A stretch of 64,000 nucleotides of DNA, taken from the NCBI RefSeq assembly GCF_000426285.1, contig NZ_AUFB01000005.1, forward strand, positions 1-64,000, in the 5' to 3' direction. Both the position numbers and the translations under genes were made by a program. The notes below the pieces were generated by a model. The model saw only the letters and a list, made by a program, of their open reading frames with translations. It was not told where the DNA came from and ran no database searches. The stretch comes from Rhizobium leucaenae USDA 9039. GTDB lineage: Bacteria > Pseudomonadota > Alphaproteobacteria > Rhizobiales > Rhizobiaceae. Below, in pieces: positions 1 through 12,419 of this stretch (within the stretch, counting starts at the first letter, position 1; each line of letters starts with the position of its first letter).

Positions 1-335
1 GCCAATGTTTCAAGGCCTATGTCGAGCAACAACTCGTCCCGACGCTGCGACCAGGCGACATCGTCATCATGGACAATCTGGGTAGCCACAAATCCGCGCA
101 GATACGCCAGTTGATCAAGGCCGCCGGTGCAAGGCTCTGGTTTCTGCCGCCTTATTCACCTGACCTCAATCCAATCGAGCAGGCCTTCGCCAAGATCAAG
201 CATTGGATGCGAAAAGCGCAAAAGCGCACCGTCGACGACACCTGGCGATATCTCGGCTCACTCGTCCAGACAATCGATCCAGACGAGTGCACCAACTATC
301 TTGTCAATGCCGGATACGCTTCAAACAAAACATGA
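1..335 (+). CDS. IS630-family transposase, C-terminal part (cut by window edge)
   Basis: The frame is open from base 3 with no start in the window, so only the C-terminal ~110 residues are seen. They carry the end of an IS630/Tc1-type DDE domain: the second catalytic Asp lies in '[10 protein letters not shown]' and the last Glu in '[19 protein letters not shown]', both typical of this family. The product would cut and join the ends of its insertion sequence. It ends about 50 bases before the terminator of rpoD, which points towards it. Whether the upstream part is intact cannot be seen. I could not delimit the right terminal repeat. Confidence 0.85.
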   Translation, partial: QCFKAYVEQQLVPTLRPGDIVIMDNLGSHKSAQIRQLIKAAGARLWFLPPYSPDLNPIEQAFAKIKHWMRKAQKRTVDDTWRYLGSLVQTIDPDECTNYLVNAGYASNKT

Positions 336-380
336 AATGCTCTAGAAGAACGCGCCGGGAAACCGGTCGTGCCGGCATCT

Positions 381-420
381 CACAAAACGAAAAACCCGGC
401 TCGCTTCCACGAACCGGGTT
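381..420 (-). terminator. Rho-independent terminator of rpoD
   Basis: A perfect 7-bp stem (AACCCGG at 393-399, CCGGGTT at 414-420) is followed on the minus strand by a T-rich tail. It lies 26 bases after the rpoD stop codon. Confidence 0.8.
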
Positions 421-445
421 CTGATTTCATAACAGCGTAAATCGC

Positions 446-2506
<2,061 letters not shown>

Positions 2507-2953
2507 CTCTATATCGTCGCTTTCCCTGACGCTTAAAACTTACACGCGGTGAATAACCGCTCTGGCCCGGCACGCCTCGCGCCAGTCCCGAATCACCGAC
2601 AAACACCTAACGGAATGACCTTTAATGCCTGATTAACCACGATCACCGGCTCCGGACAGCAAAGCTGGATTGCGTTTGGAATTCCGGCCATGGTATATGT
2701 GATCCGCCTGACCCAGTTTCACCGTTTTTCCGAGGACAAACGGTGATTCCTACAATTTTTGCTCTCGTCAAGCTTTTCCAGCAAAAAAGCCTGTTAAAAT
2801 CGTGAAAAAGCCTTATCCACAGGCTCAACACGCCCAGAAACAATTGCTTCCCGTATTTAGGAAGTCCCCGCGCGATGACAAGGGCAGGTCCATGAAACCG
2901 CCCGCATTTCCGCAGTTGGCGGCAGTGCTGGTGCGATCGGGCCACAAATTTGC
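2507..2953. other. Intergenic region upstream of rpoD
   Basis: This 447-base stretch must hold the rpoD promoter on the minus strand and the 3' end of the tdh transcript. Open frames here have no recognisable protein features. It holds one exact DnaA-box sequence (TTATCCACA, 2813-2821). I saw no clear hairpin terminator for tdh. Confidence 0.5.
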
Positions 2954-3991
2954 TCAAATCCAGTCCATCACCACTTTGCCGGAATTGCCGGAACGCATAG
3001 CTTCGAAGCCATCGCGGAAATCATCGATTTTGATGCGGTGGGTAATGACCGGCGAGACATCGAGCCCGCCTTGGACGAAGGCGATCATCTTATACCAGGT
3101 CTCGAACATCTCCCGGCCGTAGATGCCTTTCAGATTGAGCATCTTGAAAATCACCTTGTTCCAGTCGATCTCGAAACCGGCCGGCGCGATGCCGAGAATA
3201 GCGATCTTGCCGCCATTGTTCATCTTGTCGATCATGTCGCGGAAAGCTGGGGCCGCGCCCGACATTTCCAGACCGACATCGAAACCTTCGGTCATGCCGA
3301 TCGACTTCATTACATCGGCAAGATTTTCCTTCGAAGCATCGACAACATGCTCGATGCCGAGCTTGCGGGCGAGCGCCAGCCGATTGGGATTGATATCGGT
3401 GATGACCACCTTGCGGGCGCCGGAACGCTTGGCGACCATGGCGCCCATGATGCCGATCGGCCCCGCGCCGGTGACCAGCACATCCTCGCCCACCAGATCG
3501 AAGGAAAGCGCGGTATGCACCGCGTTGCCGAAGGGATCGAAAATCGCCGCCACCTCGTCCGGAATATCGTCAGGAATCGGCACGACGTTGCTTTCCGGAA
3601 TGCAGACGAATTCGCCGAAGGAACCCGGACGATTGACCCCGACGCCGCGTGTATTGCGGCAGAGATGGCCCCTGCCCGCCCGGCAGTTGCGGCACTTGCC
3701 GCAAACGATATGTCCCTCGCCGGAGACACGCTCGCCGACATGATATTTCGTGACCGCCGAGCCGATCTCGGCAATTTCGCCACAGAATTCATGACCGACG
3801 ACCATCGGCACCGGAATGGTCTTCTGCGCCCATTGGTCCCAGTTCCAAATATGCACATCCGTGCCGCAGATCGCTGATTTCCTGACCCGGATCAGCACAT
3901 CGTTCGGCCCAACCTCGGGAACCGGAACATGCTCCATCCACAGCCCGACTTCCGGCTTCGATTTGACCAGCGCCTTCATCATGTTCGACAT
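2954..3991 (-). CDS. tdh: L-threonine 3-dehydrogenase
   Basis: Zinc- and NAD-dependent medium-chain dehydrogenase that oxidises L-threonine to 2-amino-3-ketobutyrate in the cytoplasm; Kbl then cleaves this to glycine and acetyl-CoA. The 345 residues show the catalytic zinc ligands in '[10 protein letters not shown]' and '[10 protein letters not shown]', the structural four-Cys zinc lobe '[14 protein letters not shown]', and a Rossmann motif '[13 protein letters not shown]'. Length matches E. coli Tdh (341). A GGAG sequence precedes the start, and the gene begins 21 bases after the kbl stop, so kbl-tdh is one operon. MMKAL (start at 3982) is an alternative start. Confidence 0.97.
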   Translation of the reverse strand: MSNMMKALVKSKPEVGLWMEHVPVPEVGPNDVLIRVRKSAICGTDVHIWNWDQWAQKTIPVPMVVGHEFCGEIAEIGSAVTKYHVGERVSGEGHIVCGKCRNCRAGRGHLCRNTRGVGVNRPGSFGEFVCIPESNVVPIPDDIPDEVAAIFDPFGNAVHTALSFDLVGEDVLVTGAGPIGIMGAMVAKRSGARKVVITDINPNRLALARKLGIEHVVDASKENLADVMKSIGMTEGFDVGLEMSGAAPAFRDMIDKMNNGGKIAILGIAPAGFEIDWNKVIFKMLNLKGIYGREMFETWYKMIAFVQGGLDVSPVITHRIKIDDFRDGFEAMRSGNSGKVVMDWI

Positions 3992-4012
3992 GAGCTGTCG
4001 TCTCCATCCGAT

Positions 4013-5200
<1,188 letters not shown>

Positions 5201-5338
5201 GATGAACGCGCTTTCTCGAAAAGAGATGGAACCATCTAACGACGACATCATCGAATTAGCACATCTGCACACATCATGTCGCGAGGAAGGCGTCAAGGCG
5301 ACGGTCAAAAGTGTCGCTGGTTTGAATATCGTTGTTCT

Positions 5339-5354
5339 GATATACAGATATACA
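5339..5354 (+). promoter_or_regulatory. Tandem 8-mer in the vapBC upstream region (possible operator)
   Basis: The 8-mer GATATACA occurs twice head to tail, 14 bases before the vapB start. The surrounding GTTGT...ACAAC (5331-5355) is also an inverted repeat. VapB-type antitoxins usually repress their own promoter by binding repeats here. The role is inferred from position only. Confidence 0.3.
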
Positions 5355-5367
5355 ACGGAATATATCG

Positions 5368-5612
5368 ATGGCACTTTATATTCGCGACGCGGAAGTAGAC
5401 TCCTTAGCTAATGAATTCAGAAATTGACGAAAGCGCCCACGAAAACGGAGGCGGTTCGGCAAGCGCTGAAACATGAGCTTGCACGCGCACGGAGGGAGCT
5501 TCCGCTGCGCGATCGACTTGCCCGCGCCAAAGCAATGGCCGATGCACTTGGCCCCAATGATCCTAATTTCGATATGAAAGTATTCACTGATGAAATGTGG
5601 GGCGATGCCTGA
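5368..5612 (+). pseudogene. VapB-type antitoxin with a -1 frameshift after codon 18
   Basis: From ATG 5368 the frame reads [18 protein letters not shown] then Asn and a stop (TGA 5425-5427). The family's next segment, LTKAPTKTEAVRQALKHEL, continues in another frame from 5424. One extra A in the short A-run at 5421-5423 would give an unbroken ~80-residue protein of the VapB/Rv0623 'transcription factor' type (LYIRD..VD.LA..R.LT...KTEAVR.AL..EL). The reading frame ends at TGA 5610-5612, which overlaps the toxin ATG at 5612, the usual translational coupling. As read, the antitoxin is broken unless translation begins at TTG 5424, which would drop the N-terminal DNA-binding strand. A base-calling error is possible. 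Confidence 0.75.
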
Positions 5613-6034
5613 TGTTTATCCACGCATCGGCAATTGTCGCAATACTTGGCGAGGAGCCAGGCTATGAGGAAATTGAAAAAAGCCTGGCGAAGGCCAACGG
5701 CGATTTCTATGTATCGCCACTCGTGAAGTTCGAGGCAACTTTAGCCCTCGCCCGTCGCAAAGCCCCGGCCCCCGGGCAAAAACCAACACCATCTCTCCTC
5801 CGAAGGGCCGGACAAGCTGTTGATGCATTTATCGAAGACATCGGGGCACAAGAGATCGAAATCTCATCGGACATTGGCAAAGCCGCACTGGAAGCAAGCG
5901 CTCGATACGGCAAGGCGGTAGGTCACAAAGCCGATCTCAATTTTGGCGATTGCTTCGCTTACGCCTGCGCCAAAGCCCTGAATGTGGGCTTGCTCTACAA
6001 GGGAAATGATTTCGCTTTCACTGATATTGGGTAA
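5612..6034 (+). CDS. VapC-family PIN-domain toxin, first catalytic Asp replaced by His
   Basis: VapC toxins are PIN-domain RNases that cut tRNA or rRNA and are held in check by VapB. This protein has 140 residues, the normal length. The acidic residues E41 ('KFEATLALARR'), D113 ('LNFGDCFAYACAKA') and D133 ('YKGNDFAFTDI') are in place. The N-terminus reads MFIHASAIVAIL, where the family normally has MFIDASAIVAIL, so the first metal-binding Asp is His (codon CAC at 5621-5623). I chose ATG 5612 because it overlaps the antitoxin stop and places the PIN motif at the N-terminus. With the upstream antitoxin frameshifted, a toxin with lost activity would be expected. Fold confidence is high, activity doubtful. 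Confidence 0.85.
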   Translation: MFIHASAIVAILGEEPGYEEIEKSLAKANGDFYVSPLVKFEATLALARRKAPAPGQKPTPSLLRRAGQAVDAFIEDIGAQEIEISSDIGKAALEASARYGKAVGHKADLNFGDCFAYACAKALNVGLLYKGNDFAFTDIG

Positions 6035-6051
6035 AGGAAAGCGCCCGCCGC

Positions 6052-7932
6052 TCATCCCTCTTCAAACGCGCGGATAACCTTCAGGAACGCATCTCCATAG
6101 CGTTCCAACTTCGACTGCCCCACGCCCGAAATTCCAAGAAGAGCATCGCGGCTCGTCGGCCGCTCCGTGGCAAAGGCAATCAGCGTCGTATCCGGGAAAA
6201 CGACATAGGGCGGAACGCCGAGCGCCTTGGCGATCCTAACGCGCTCACTTCTCAACGCTTCGAACAGCGGTTGGGCCTCGCTCGACAGGCTTGACTGTCG
6301 CTTCTCGATCCGAGCCGCCTTCTTGGTGCGCCGGCCCGCCTCAGGCCTATCCTTGCGGAAGAAAACCTGACGCTCGTGCTTAAAGACCGCCCGCGCCTCC
6401 GGCTCCAGCTTCATCGCGCCGAAAGCAGCATGATCGATGCTGACAAAGCCGCTTGCCAGCAATTGCCGGAAGACGGACTGCCAGGTGCGGGCGGGAATAT
6501 CTTTGCCGACGCCGAAAACCGGCATGTTCACATGACCGAAACGCTCGGTCTTCTCATTGACCGTTCCCATCAGCACATCGATGACATGGCCGGTGCCGAA
6601 GCGCTCGCCGGTACGGTAGACCGCGGCAAGCGCCTTAATCGCCGCTTCGGTGCCATCCCAGGTCTCGACCGGCTTCAGGCAGGTGTCGCAATTGCCGCAG
6701 CCACCGCTGTGCCCCTCGCCGAAATGCGCAAGGATCGCCTGGCGCCGGCAGCCGGCCGTTTCGCAGATCGCGAGCAATGCGTTGAGCTTGGCGCGTTCCA
6801 CACGCTTGATCTCTTCCGCTGCACCGCCCTCGTCGATCATTCGCCGCCGCTGGATGACATCAGCCATGCCATAGGCCATCCAGACTTCGGAGGGTAAGCC
6901 GTCACGTCCTGCGCGCCCCGTCTCTTGATAATAAGCCTCGACGGAGCCGGGCAGATCGAGATGGGCGACATAGCGCACATTCGGCTTGTCGATGCCCATG
7001 CCGAAGGCGACTGTCGCCACTAGGCAAAGATCCTCTTCCTTCAAGAAGGCGTCCTGGTTGGCATCGCGCACCGACCGATCCATGCCGGCATGATAGGCAA
7101 GCGCGCGAACGCCCTGCCCGTTCAACCACTCCGCGGTATCCTCGACCTTGGCCCGCGACAGGCAATAAACAATGCCGCTATCGCCGCGATGACCATCGAG
7201 GAAACGCAGCAACTGCTGGCGCGGCTGATCGCGCTCGACAATCTCATAGGTGATGTTCGGCCGGTCGAAGCTGGTGGTGAACACCTTGGCGTTGTCGAGC
7301 GCCAGCCTCTCGATGATATCGTCGCGCGTGTGCGGATCGGCCGTCGCCGTCAACGCGATGCGCGGCACGTCGGGAAAGAGCTCCGCGAGCCTGCCGAGAT
7401 CACGGTATTCCGGCCGGAAATCATGTCCCCATTGCGAGACGCAATGCGCCTCGTCGATGGCGAACAAGGCGATCTTCGCCCTGGCGATCATCTGGCTGAA
7501 GCCATCGGTCAGGATGCGTTCCGGCGTGACATAGAGCAGATCGAGCCTGCCGCTGGAGATGGCGCGATAGACATCGCTTGCCTCATCCCGCGATAAGGAC
7601 GAGTTCAGAGCCGCCGCCCGGATGCCGAGCTGCTTCATCGCCTCGACCTGATCGCGCATTAAGGCGATCAATGGCGAAACGACGATGCCGATGCCGTCGC
7701 GGCAGAGTGCGGGAATCTGGAAACAAAGCGATTTGCCGGCGCCGGTCGGAAACAGCACGACCGCATCGCCGCCGGAAACCACATGCTCGACCACCTGCTG
7801 CTGCTTGCCGCGAAAGGCGGAATAGCCATAGACTCGTTTGAGAATGTCGAGCGGCGGCGCTCCCGAATTGTCTCTCGCGAACAACGTATCATCGGCGGAA
7901 AACCGCGGTTGCTGTCGATCTGGCTGTGACAT
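6052..7932 (-). CDS. recQ: ATP-dependent DNA helicase RecQ
   Basis: 3'-5' DNA helicase of recombination and replication-fork repair. The 626 residues carry Walker A '[17 protein letters not shown]' near 58, the DEAH box '[19 protein letters not shown]' near 157, helicase motifs V and VI ('[15 protein letters not shown]', '[12 protein letters not shown]'), the zinc-binding RQC segment with Cys in 'ETAGCRRQ' and 'GGCGNCDTC', and a C-terminal HRDC domain (about 545-620). Size matches E. coli RecQ (609). It starts 7 bases after the dnaG stop, so it is probably co-transcribed with dnaG. Confidence 0.97.
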   Translation of the reverse strand: MSQPDRQQPRFSADDTLFARDNSGAPPLDILKRVYGYSAFRGKQQQVVEHVVSGGDAVVLFPTGAGKSLCFQIPALCRDGIGIVVSPLIALMRDQVEAMKQLGIRAAALNSSLSRDEASDVYRAISSGRLDLLYVTPERILTDGFSQMIARAKIALFAIDEAHCVSQWGHDFRPEYRDLGRLAELFPDVPRIALTATADPHTRDDIIERLALDNAKVFTTSFDRPNITYEIVERDQPRQQLLRFLDGHRGDSGIVYCLSRAKVEDTAEWLNGQGVRALAYHAGMDRSVRDANQDAFLKEEDLCLVATVAFGMGIDKPNVRYVAHLDLPGSVEAYYQETGRAGRDGLPSEVWMAYGMADVIQRRRMIDEGGAAEEIKRVERAKLNALLAICETAGCRRQAILAHFGEGHSGGCGNCDTCLKPVETWDGTEAAIKALAAVYRTGERFGTGHVIDVLMGTVNEKTERFGHVNMPVFGVGKDIPARTWQSVFRQLLASGFVSIDHAAFGAMKLEPEARAVFKHERQVFFRKDRPEAGRRTKKAARIEKRQSSLSSEAQPLFEALRSERVRIAKALGVPPYVVFPDTTLIAFATERPTSRDALLGISGVGQSKLERYGDAFLKVIRAFEEG

Positions 7933-7939
7933 CTATCCC

Positions 7940-9931
7940 CTATTTCCCCGCGGCCCCTTTGATGCGGCCGGAAAGCACGCCAAAGCCATCGATGATCGCT
8001 TCCTGATTTTCGAGGCGCAAAGCTTCGAGCTGCACTTCCTGCAAAGCGCGCATCAACTGTTCAATGAGGTCGCCGTCGCCCTCTTCCGTGGCCTCCGCGA
8101 TCGCGCTTTGCAGCTCGATCTTGTGCCAACGCAGCGCCTTCGAGCGTTTGTGAAGCGCAAGCGCCTGGCGATACCCCTCCCGCGCATCTTCCGTGGCGGC
8201 CTCCTCGGTCGCCGTCCAGAGCCGGGCATTGCGCACCTGCTGGTCGAGGCTCTTCAGCAATGCGGCGAAGCCCTGCTCCTCCAATGCCTCGATCAGCCGC
8301 TCGCGATTGAGCTGCGGGCCGGCCATGGCTGCTGCCGTACCAAGCATGGCGGACCACAGACGCTGCAATTCGCGGCTTTCATAATCGATCGCGGCGATCT
8401 CATCATATTCGTCCTGCAGCAATGCCGGATGATTGACGATGGTCAACGCCAATACGCTCTCGCGCAGCCCCGGTATGTCCTGATGACCCTTGATCATCCC
8501 CGACCGCATCAAGCGATCGGTCGCTTTGGTGTTGGTGTCCGGTTGCCGATCCCGGCCCGGTCCGCCGCGGCCACCGAAGGCGCGGCCATTTCCCTCGCGG
8601 GAAAAACCGCGTCCCTGCTGATTGCCGCCGCGCTGAAACTGCGGTTGGAACAGCCCGTTCAGCCGATCGCGCATGTCCTGCTGATAGTGCCTACGGACGT
8701 TCTCGTCCGATATGACCGAAACCATCTGCTTCAGCCGCGCCTCCAGTTCGGCGCGTGCCTCTGGCGTGTCGAAGGTGCCACTGCTCGCTTCGCGGCTCCA
8801 GATCATTTCCGCCAGCGGCTTTGCCTGCGCCATCACCTTGTCGAAAGGCGCGCGGCCATCATGGCGGACGAGATCGTCCGGGTCCTTGCCGTCGGGCAGC
8901 AAGGCGAAGCGCACGGTGCGGCCCGGTTTGATATGCGGCAGCGCCAGATCGGCGGCACGATTGGCGGCGCGAATGCCGGCGCCGTCGCCGTCGAAGCAGA
9001 GCACCGGCTGGGGCGTCATCTTCCACAGGAGTTCGAGCTGGTTTTCCGTCAGCGCCGTGCCGAGCGGCGCGACTGCATTCTCGACGCCAGCCTGATGCAG
9101 CGCGATGACGTCCATATAGCCTTCCACGGCGATGATCGTCCCGGCGCCGTCATTGCCCTGGGCGGCACGGCGCGCACGCGTGAAATTGTAGAGCACGTTG
9201 CCCTTGTGAAAGAGTTCGGTCTCGTTGGAATTGAGATATTTGGCCGGCGCATCCGGCGACATGGCACGGCCGCCGAAGGCGATCACCTTTTCACGCGAAG
9301 ACAGGATAGGAAACATGATGCGGTCGCGGAAGCGGTCGTAAGAGACCGGCACATTCTCGTGCACGACGAGGCCGCAGGCTTCCATCTGCTCTTTCAAGAC
9401 GCCTTTGCCGGCTAAAAACTCCTTGAGCGCATTGCGGCTGTCCGGCGAGTAGCCGAGGCGAAAGGTCTCGATGGTGCGGCCGGTCAGGCCGCGGTCGCGC
9501 AGATAGGCGCGTGCCCTCGCACCGTTTGCCGCCTGGAGCTGATCCTGAAAGAACTGCGTTGCCATTTCCATGACATCGAGCAGCGATGTGCGTTCCTTTT
9601 CCCGCTTTGCCTCCATGGGATCCGCGACGGGCATGGGAACGCCCGCCATATCGGCGATCTGCTGCACCGCTTCGGGAAAGCTGAGCCCCTCGATCTCGGT
9701 CAGAAAACGGAAATGATCGCCCGTGACCCCGCAACCGAAGCAGTGATAACGGCCCTTGCGGTCCTCGCAGTGGAAGCTCGGCGACTTTTCGCCGTGGAAC
9801 GGGCAGCAGGCCCAGTAATCGCCGCGCGGTACATTGGTCTTGCGCCGATCCCAGGTCACACGTCGACCGATCACGTCCGAAATGGGAACGCGGTCGCGAA
9901 TCTCATCGAAAAACGTATTGGAAAATCGCAT
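7940..9931 (-). CDS. dnaG: DNA primase DnaG
   Basis: Makes RNA primers at the replication fork with DnaB. The 663 residues show the N-terminal zinc finger ('WACCPFHGEKSPSFH' and 'YHCFGCGVTGDHFRF', about residues 40-75), the primase core with the Toprim acids ('VEGYMDVIALHQAG' and 'LCFDGDGAGIRAANRA', about 265-325), a Gly/Arg/Gln-rich linker about 430-470 and a C-terminal helical DnaB-binding region. Length is normal for alphaproteobacteria. It heads a dnaG-recQ operon. Confidence 0.98.
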   Translation of the reverse strand: MRFSNTFFDEIRDRVPISDVIGRRVTWDRRKTNVPRGDYWACCPFHGEKSPSFHCEDRKGRYHCFGCGVTGDHFRFLTEIEGLSFPEAVQQIADMAGVPMPVADPMEAKREKERTSLLDVMEMATQFFQDQLQAANGARARAYLRDRGLTGRTIETFRLGYSPDSRNALKEFLAGKGVLKEQMEACGLVVHENVPVSYDRFRDRIMFPILSSREKVIAFGGRAMSPDAPAKYLNSNETELFHKGNVLYNFTRARRAAQGNDGAGTIIAVEGYMDVIALHQAGVENAVAPLGTALTENQLELLWKMTPQPVLCFDGDGAGIRAANRAADLALPHIKPGRTVRFALLPDGKDPDDLVRHDGRAPFDKVMAQAKPLAEMIWSREASSGTFDTPEARAELEARLKQMVSVISDENVRRHYQQDMRDRLNGLFQPQFQRGGNQQGRGFSREGNGRAFGGRGGPGRDRQPDTNTKATDRLMRSGMIKGHQDIPGLRESVLALTIVNHPALLQDEYDEIAAIDYESRELQRLWSAMLGTAAAMAGPQLNRERLIEALEEQGFAALLKSLDQQVRNARLWTATEEAATEDAREGYRQALALHKRSKALRWHKIELQSAIAEATEEGDGDLIEQLMRALQEVQLEALRLENQEAIIDGFGVLSGRIKGAAGK

Positions 9932-10502
9932 GACTACCTCTGGCTTGCTTCCATATAATCAGGAACGGAGCCCATTGCCACGAGAACCCGCCACCACGCC
10001 CGCTATTCACAGCCCCCTCTATTGCGTGACCGAACTCAACCTTTCCGATCACAACTCCGTGAAAACCTCGGCTCAACTCGGGTTCGCGCGCCGGTTTGGA
10101 AGGCTGTTTTGACATGGTCTGAGGCAGGGTCCAGGTCGAGTTCCTGCAGCATAGATATGCATTGCGGAAGGTAGACCACACAGCTCACCTTGTAAGAAAC
10201 GCTCGTAAAAGCAAAGAGTTACTGATAATCAGAGTGAACAGGTAAGAGCGCAAAACGACGCAGTCGGCGACCATTGTCGAAGGTCGAAAGGTGCGCGCTT
10301 CTGCCTACTGGTGGCGCATTTGCGGCATAGTTCGTAAGCCAAACATTATTTTTTTGTAATTTGATTGTTGGTGTGCGGCGCAATAGCGTTCTTCTCAAGG
10401 GACGAGACAAGCCGGCGAACGAATGGTTCGCGACGCGACATGCCTAGACGTCCCGCCGAACGGGAAACCAGAGGTACAGGTTTTCAGTTTAGGAGAATCC
10501 GG
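9932..10502. other. Long intergenic region between dnaG and the small secreted protein gene
   Basis: The 571 bases lie between divergent genes and must hold the minus-strand dnaG promoter and the plus-strand promoter of the 10503 gene. An AT-rich patch (about 10345-10370) is the most promoter-like part. I see no open frame with credible protein features and no strong hairpin. Confidence 0.4.
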
Positions 10503-10745
10503 ATGCGCGTTCTGCTCGTACCCTTTGCTGCCGCCGCTCTCTTCGCCACAGCTACCTATAGCTCGGCTACGACGACGCAAGGTATAGCGCCCGCAGCGAC
10601 GACGAACGTGCTTTATACCGACGCCGACTATCAGGTGCCGGTTGACATGAAAGTTCCGGCCCTCAAGGCCGGCATCAAGGTTCAGGTATCCTGGTTGCGG
10701 TCGCAAGGCATGGATTTGCCCCGGCAAGTCAGGATCATCAGATAA
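10503..10745 (+). CDS. Small secreted protein of unknown function
   Basis: An 80-residue protein starting with MRVLLVPFAAAALFATATYS, a typical signal peptide with probable cleavage after an Ala-rich stretch (around residues 19-22). The ~58-residue mature part has no motif I recognise; it is short and basic at its end ('MDLPRQVRIIR'). An AGGAG Shine-Dalgarno sequence stands about 7 bases before the chosen ATG; longer in-frame starts upstream would bury the signal peptide. A strong hairpin follows the stop, so the gene is probably monocistronic. No Cys residues are present. No function is assigned. Confidence 0.65.
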   Translation: MRVLLVPFAAAALFATATYSSATTTQGIAPAATTNVLYTDADYQVPVDMKVPALKAGIKVQVSWLRSQGMDLPRQVRIIR

Positions 10746-10757
10746 AGTTCACCCCAT

Positions 10758-10804
10758 ACCCAGGTGAGGCACCATCCCTACCCCCGGCGCCGCCTCACCT
10801 GGGT
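10758..10804 (+). terminator. Hairpin (13-bp perfect stem) after the small secreted protein gene
   Basis: ACCCAGGTGAGGC (10758-10770) pairs perfectly with GCCTCACCTGGGT (10792-10804). It begins 12 bases after the stop codon. The following T-run is short (CCTTTG), so it may protect the 3' end as much as end transcription. Confidence 0.6.
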
Positions 10805-10868
10805 GCCTTTGCGAAAGACGTTTGATCTTTGGGCCCCACCCTGCGTCATCAAACGCCTGCAAAGCGCA

Positions 10869-10901
10869 AGAAGGCAGGAGCTCCCCCAGCTCCTGCCTTC
10901 T
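10869..10901 (+). terminator. Second strong hairpin (14-bp perfect stem, CCCCC loop)
   Basis: AGAAGGCAGGAGCT (10869-10882) and AGCTCCTGCCTTCT (10888-10901) form a perfect 14-bp stem, followed by CTATTTCCTG. It stands alone about 65 bases after the first hairpin. It could be a back-up terminator, or the 3' end of a small RNA starting in the 60-base gap. Confidence 0.5.
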
Positions 10902-11083
10902 CTATTTCCTGTCACAAGTGGTGAGAAGCGCGCAAACCCGTTCGATTTTCGGGGATTGCCACCGGCTCGGGTCATCTTCAGAAAATATATTAGAAATTTC
11001 TATTTAACACTGACCCATCCAAATTCAATTGACAATTGATATTGTAAGCACAATGAATTGCCCGGCTCATCGGAAATCCCAAT

Positions 11084-11986
11084 ATGCCATTTGCTGCGGA
11101 AGAACTTTCCTCTGATCTTGGTTTCTTCACGACTATTCTCGGCTGCGCGCGCGAGATGGTTGCCGCATACGCTGAAAATCAACGTATGAGCTCGATTTTT
11201 GCTTCACAGCAGCGCTGGCTGATGGCCCAAGCCGGACTCGGACTGTATTTCGGCGGCATCGACAGAGAGCAGCCGGGCTTCTATGCCCGCCGCTTTGTCG
11301 ATTATATTCTCAAACACGAGATCGCCAGTCACAATACGGCGCTGAATTTCATCCAGGAAATGCTGGCCTATCGCTATATGCGCTATCTGCCTGATCCACC
11401 CGACAAGCGCCTGCGGCCGATCGAGCCGACCGAAACGGCAGTCGAACAACTCTCAAAATGGTTTTATATCCATCTGATGGCCCTAGACAGCCTGGATGGA
11501 GGCCAGCGGATTGCGACGTTTGTCGAGCGGCCGGGGATCGTTGCAGCGCTGCAGCCGGCGATCGCAGAAAGAATCATTGCCAGCGACCGGGTCCGTCACC
11601 CCGGCGAGACCTTCGACCTCTTCACTTGGGCAAATTCCGGCGGCGTGGTGATGGATTTCCTTATGTCCCGCATCGGGACGATCGATCCGACGGCAGCAAG
11701 AATGGTCATCGGCCCGATTTCGTTCAGCGATATCTGCGATCGGTTCCTGATCTCCAGAACGCATGTGAAGCGATTGATGAGCAAGGCATCTGCTATCGGC
11801 AGCGTGGGCTGGGTCGGCAGTCCGGGCAAGAGCCCCTTCTGGCTGTCGCGGGGCTTTATTCAGGAATATTGGGATTACCAGGCCGAAAAATTCGCCATCA
11901 TCGGCAACGTCTGGGAAGAAACCGTCGGCGCGCTGCCCGTGCCCACGCCGACGGAGCAAGAAAGATTTACTTCAGCAGCTCTTTGA
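11084..11986 (+). CDS. Hypothetical protein with a possible helix-turn-helix near the C-terminus
   Basis: A 300-residue soluble protein without signal peptide or membrane segments. The N-terminal two thirds are helical and rich in aromatic residues. Around residues 207-235 the segment 'ISFSDICDRFLISRTHVKRL' looks like a helix-turn-helix (a DxxxxxxISRTHVKRLM pattern similar to Crp/GntR recognition helices), so it may be a DNA-binding regulator. I do not recognise the family. Its last 20 bases overlap the 3' end of the convergent yqeY gene. Codon use is like its neighbours. The start is the first ATG of the frame, with no strong Shine-Dalgarno. Confidence 0.75.
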   Translation: MPFAAEELSSDLGFFTTILGCAREMVAAYAENQRMSSIFASQQRWLMAQAGLGLYFGGIDREQPGFYARRFVDYILKHEIASHNTALNFIQEMLAYRYMRYLPDPPDKRLRPIEPTETAVEQLSKWFYIHLMALDSLDGGQRIATFVERPGIVAALQPAIAERIIASDRVRHPGETFDLFTWANSGGVVMDFLMSRIGTIDPTAARMVIGPISFSDICDRFLISRTHVKRLMSKASAIGSVGWVGSPGKSPFWLSRGFIQEYWDYQAEKFAIIGNVWEETVGALPVPTPTEQERFTSAAL

Positions 11987-12419
11987 GGATTCCCGAAGCC
12001 TTGGCGAAATCCATCTGGCCGGCATAGCGCTCGCGCAGGGCGGCGACGCATTTTCCCATGTCCTTCAGCCCCTGCGCACCGAGTTCGACCACAACGGCGG
12101 CGCAGATCTCCCGCACCTTCTCGTCGGAAAGCTGCTCGGGCATGAAACCTTGGATGACGACGATCTCTTCGCGTTCCTTGTCGGCGAGCTCCGGACGTCC
12201 GCCATCGATGTAGATCTTCACCGACTCTTCGCGCTGCTTGATCATCTTGGCGAGCAACTGCAGGATCTCGTCGTCGCTTGCCTGTTCCTTGCCGAGGCCA
12301 CGATTGGCGATGTCCTTATCCTTGATCGCAGCGAGGATGAGGCGCACGGTCGAAAGCCTCGCCGCGTCCTTGGCCTTCATGGCATCCTTCTGGGCGTTGG
12401 AAAGCGTTTCGCGGATCAT
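11967..12419 (-). CDS. GatB/YqeY domain protein
   Basis: The 150 residues match stand-alone YqeY proteins, which share the helical C-terminal domain of the GatB amidotransferase subunit and are thought to bind tRNA. Typical features are 'MKAKDAARLSTVRLILAAIK' at the N-terminus, 'EREEIVVIQGFMPEQLS' in the middle and 'GQMDFAKASGILKELL' at the end. Exact role is unknown. It lies divergent to carA, an arrangement common in rhizobia, and overlaps the convergent gene at 11986 by 20 bases. Confidence 0.93.
   Translation of the reverse strand: MIRETLSNAQKDAMKAKDAARLSTVRLILAAIKDKDIANRGLGKEQASDDEILQLLAKMIKQREESVKIYIDGGRPELADKEREEIVVIQGFMPEQLSDEKVREICAAVVVELGAQGLKDMGKCVAALRERYAGQMDFAKASGILKELLK

Noticed and set aside
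2813..2821. Exact DnaA box TTATCCACA upstream of rpoD
   Set aside because: A single box without a second one, an AT-rich element or dnaA/dnaN nearby is expected by chance and does not support an origin.
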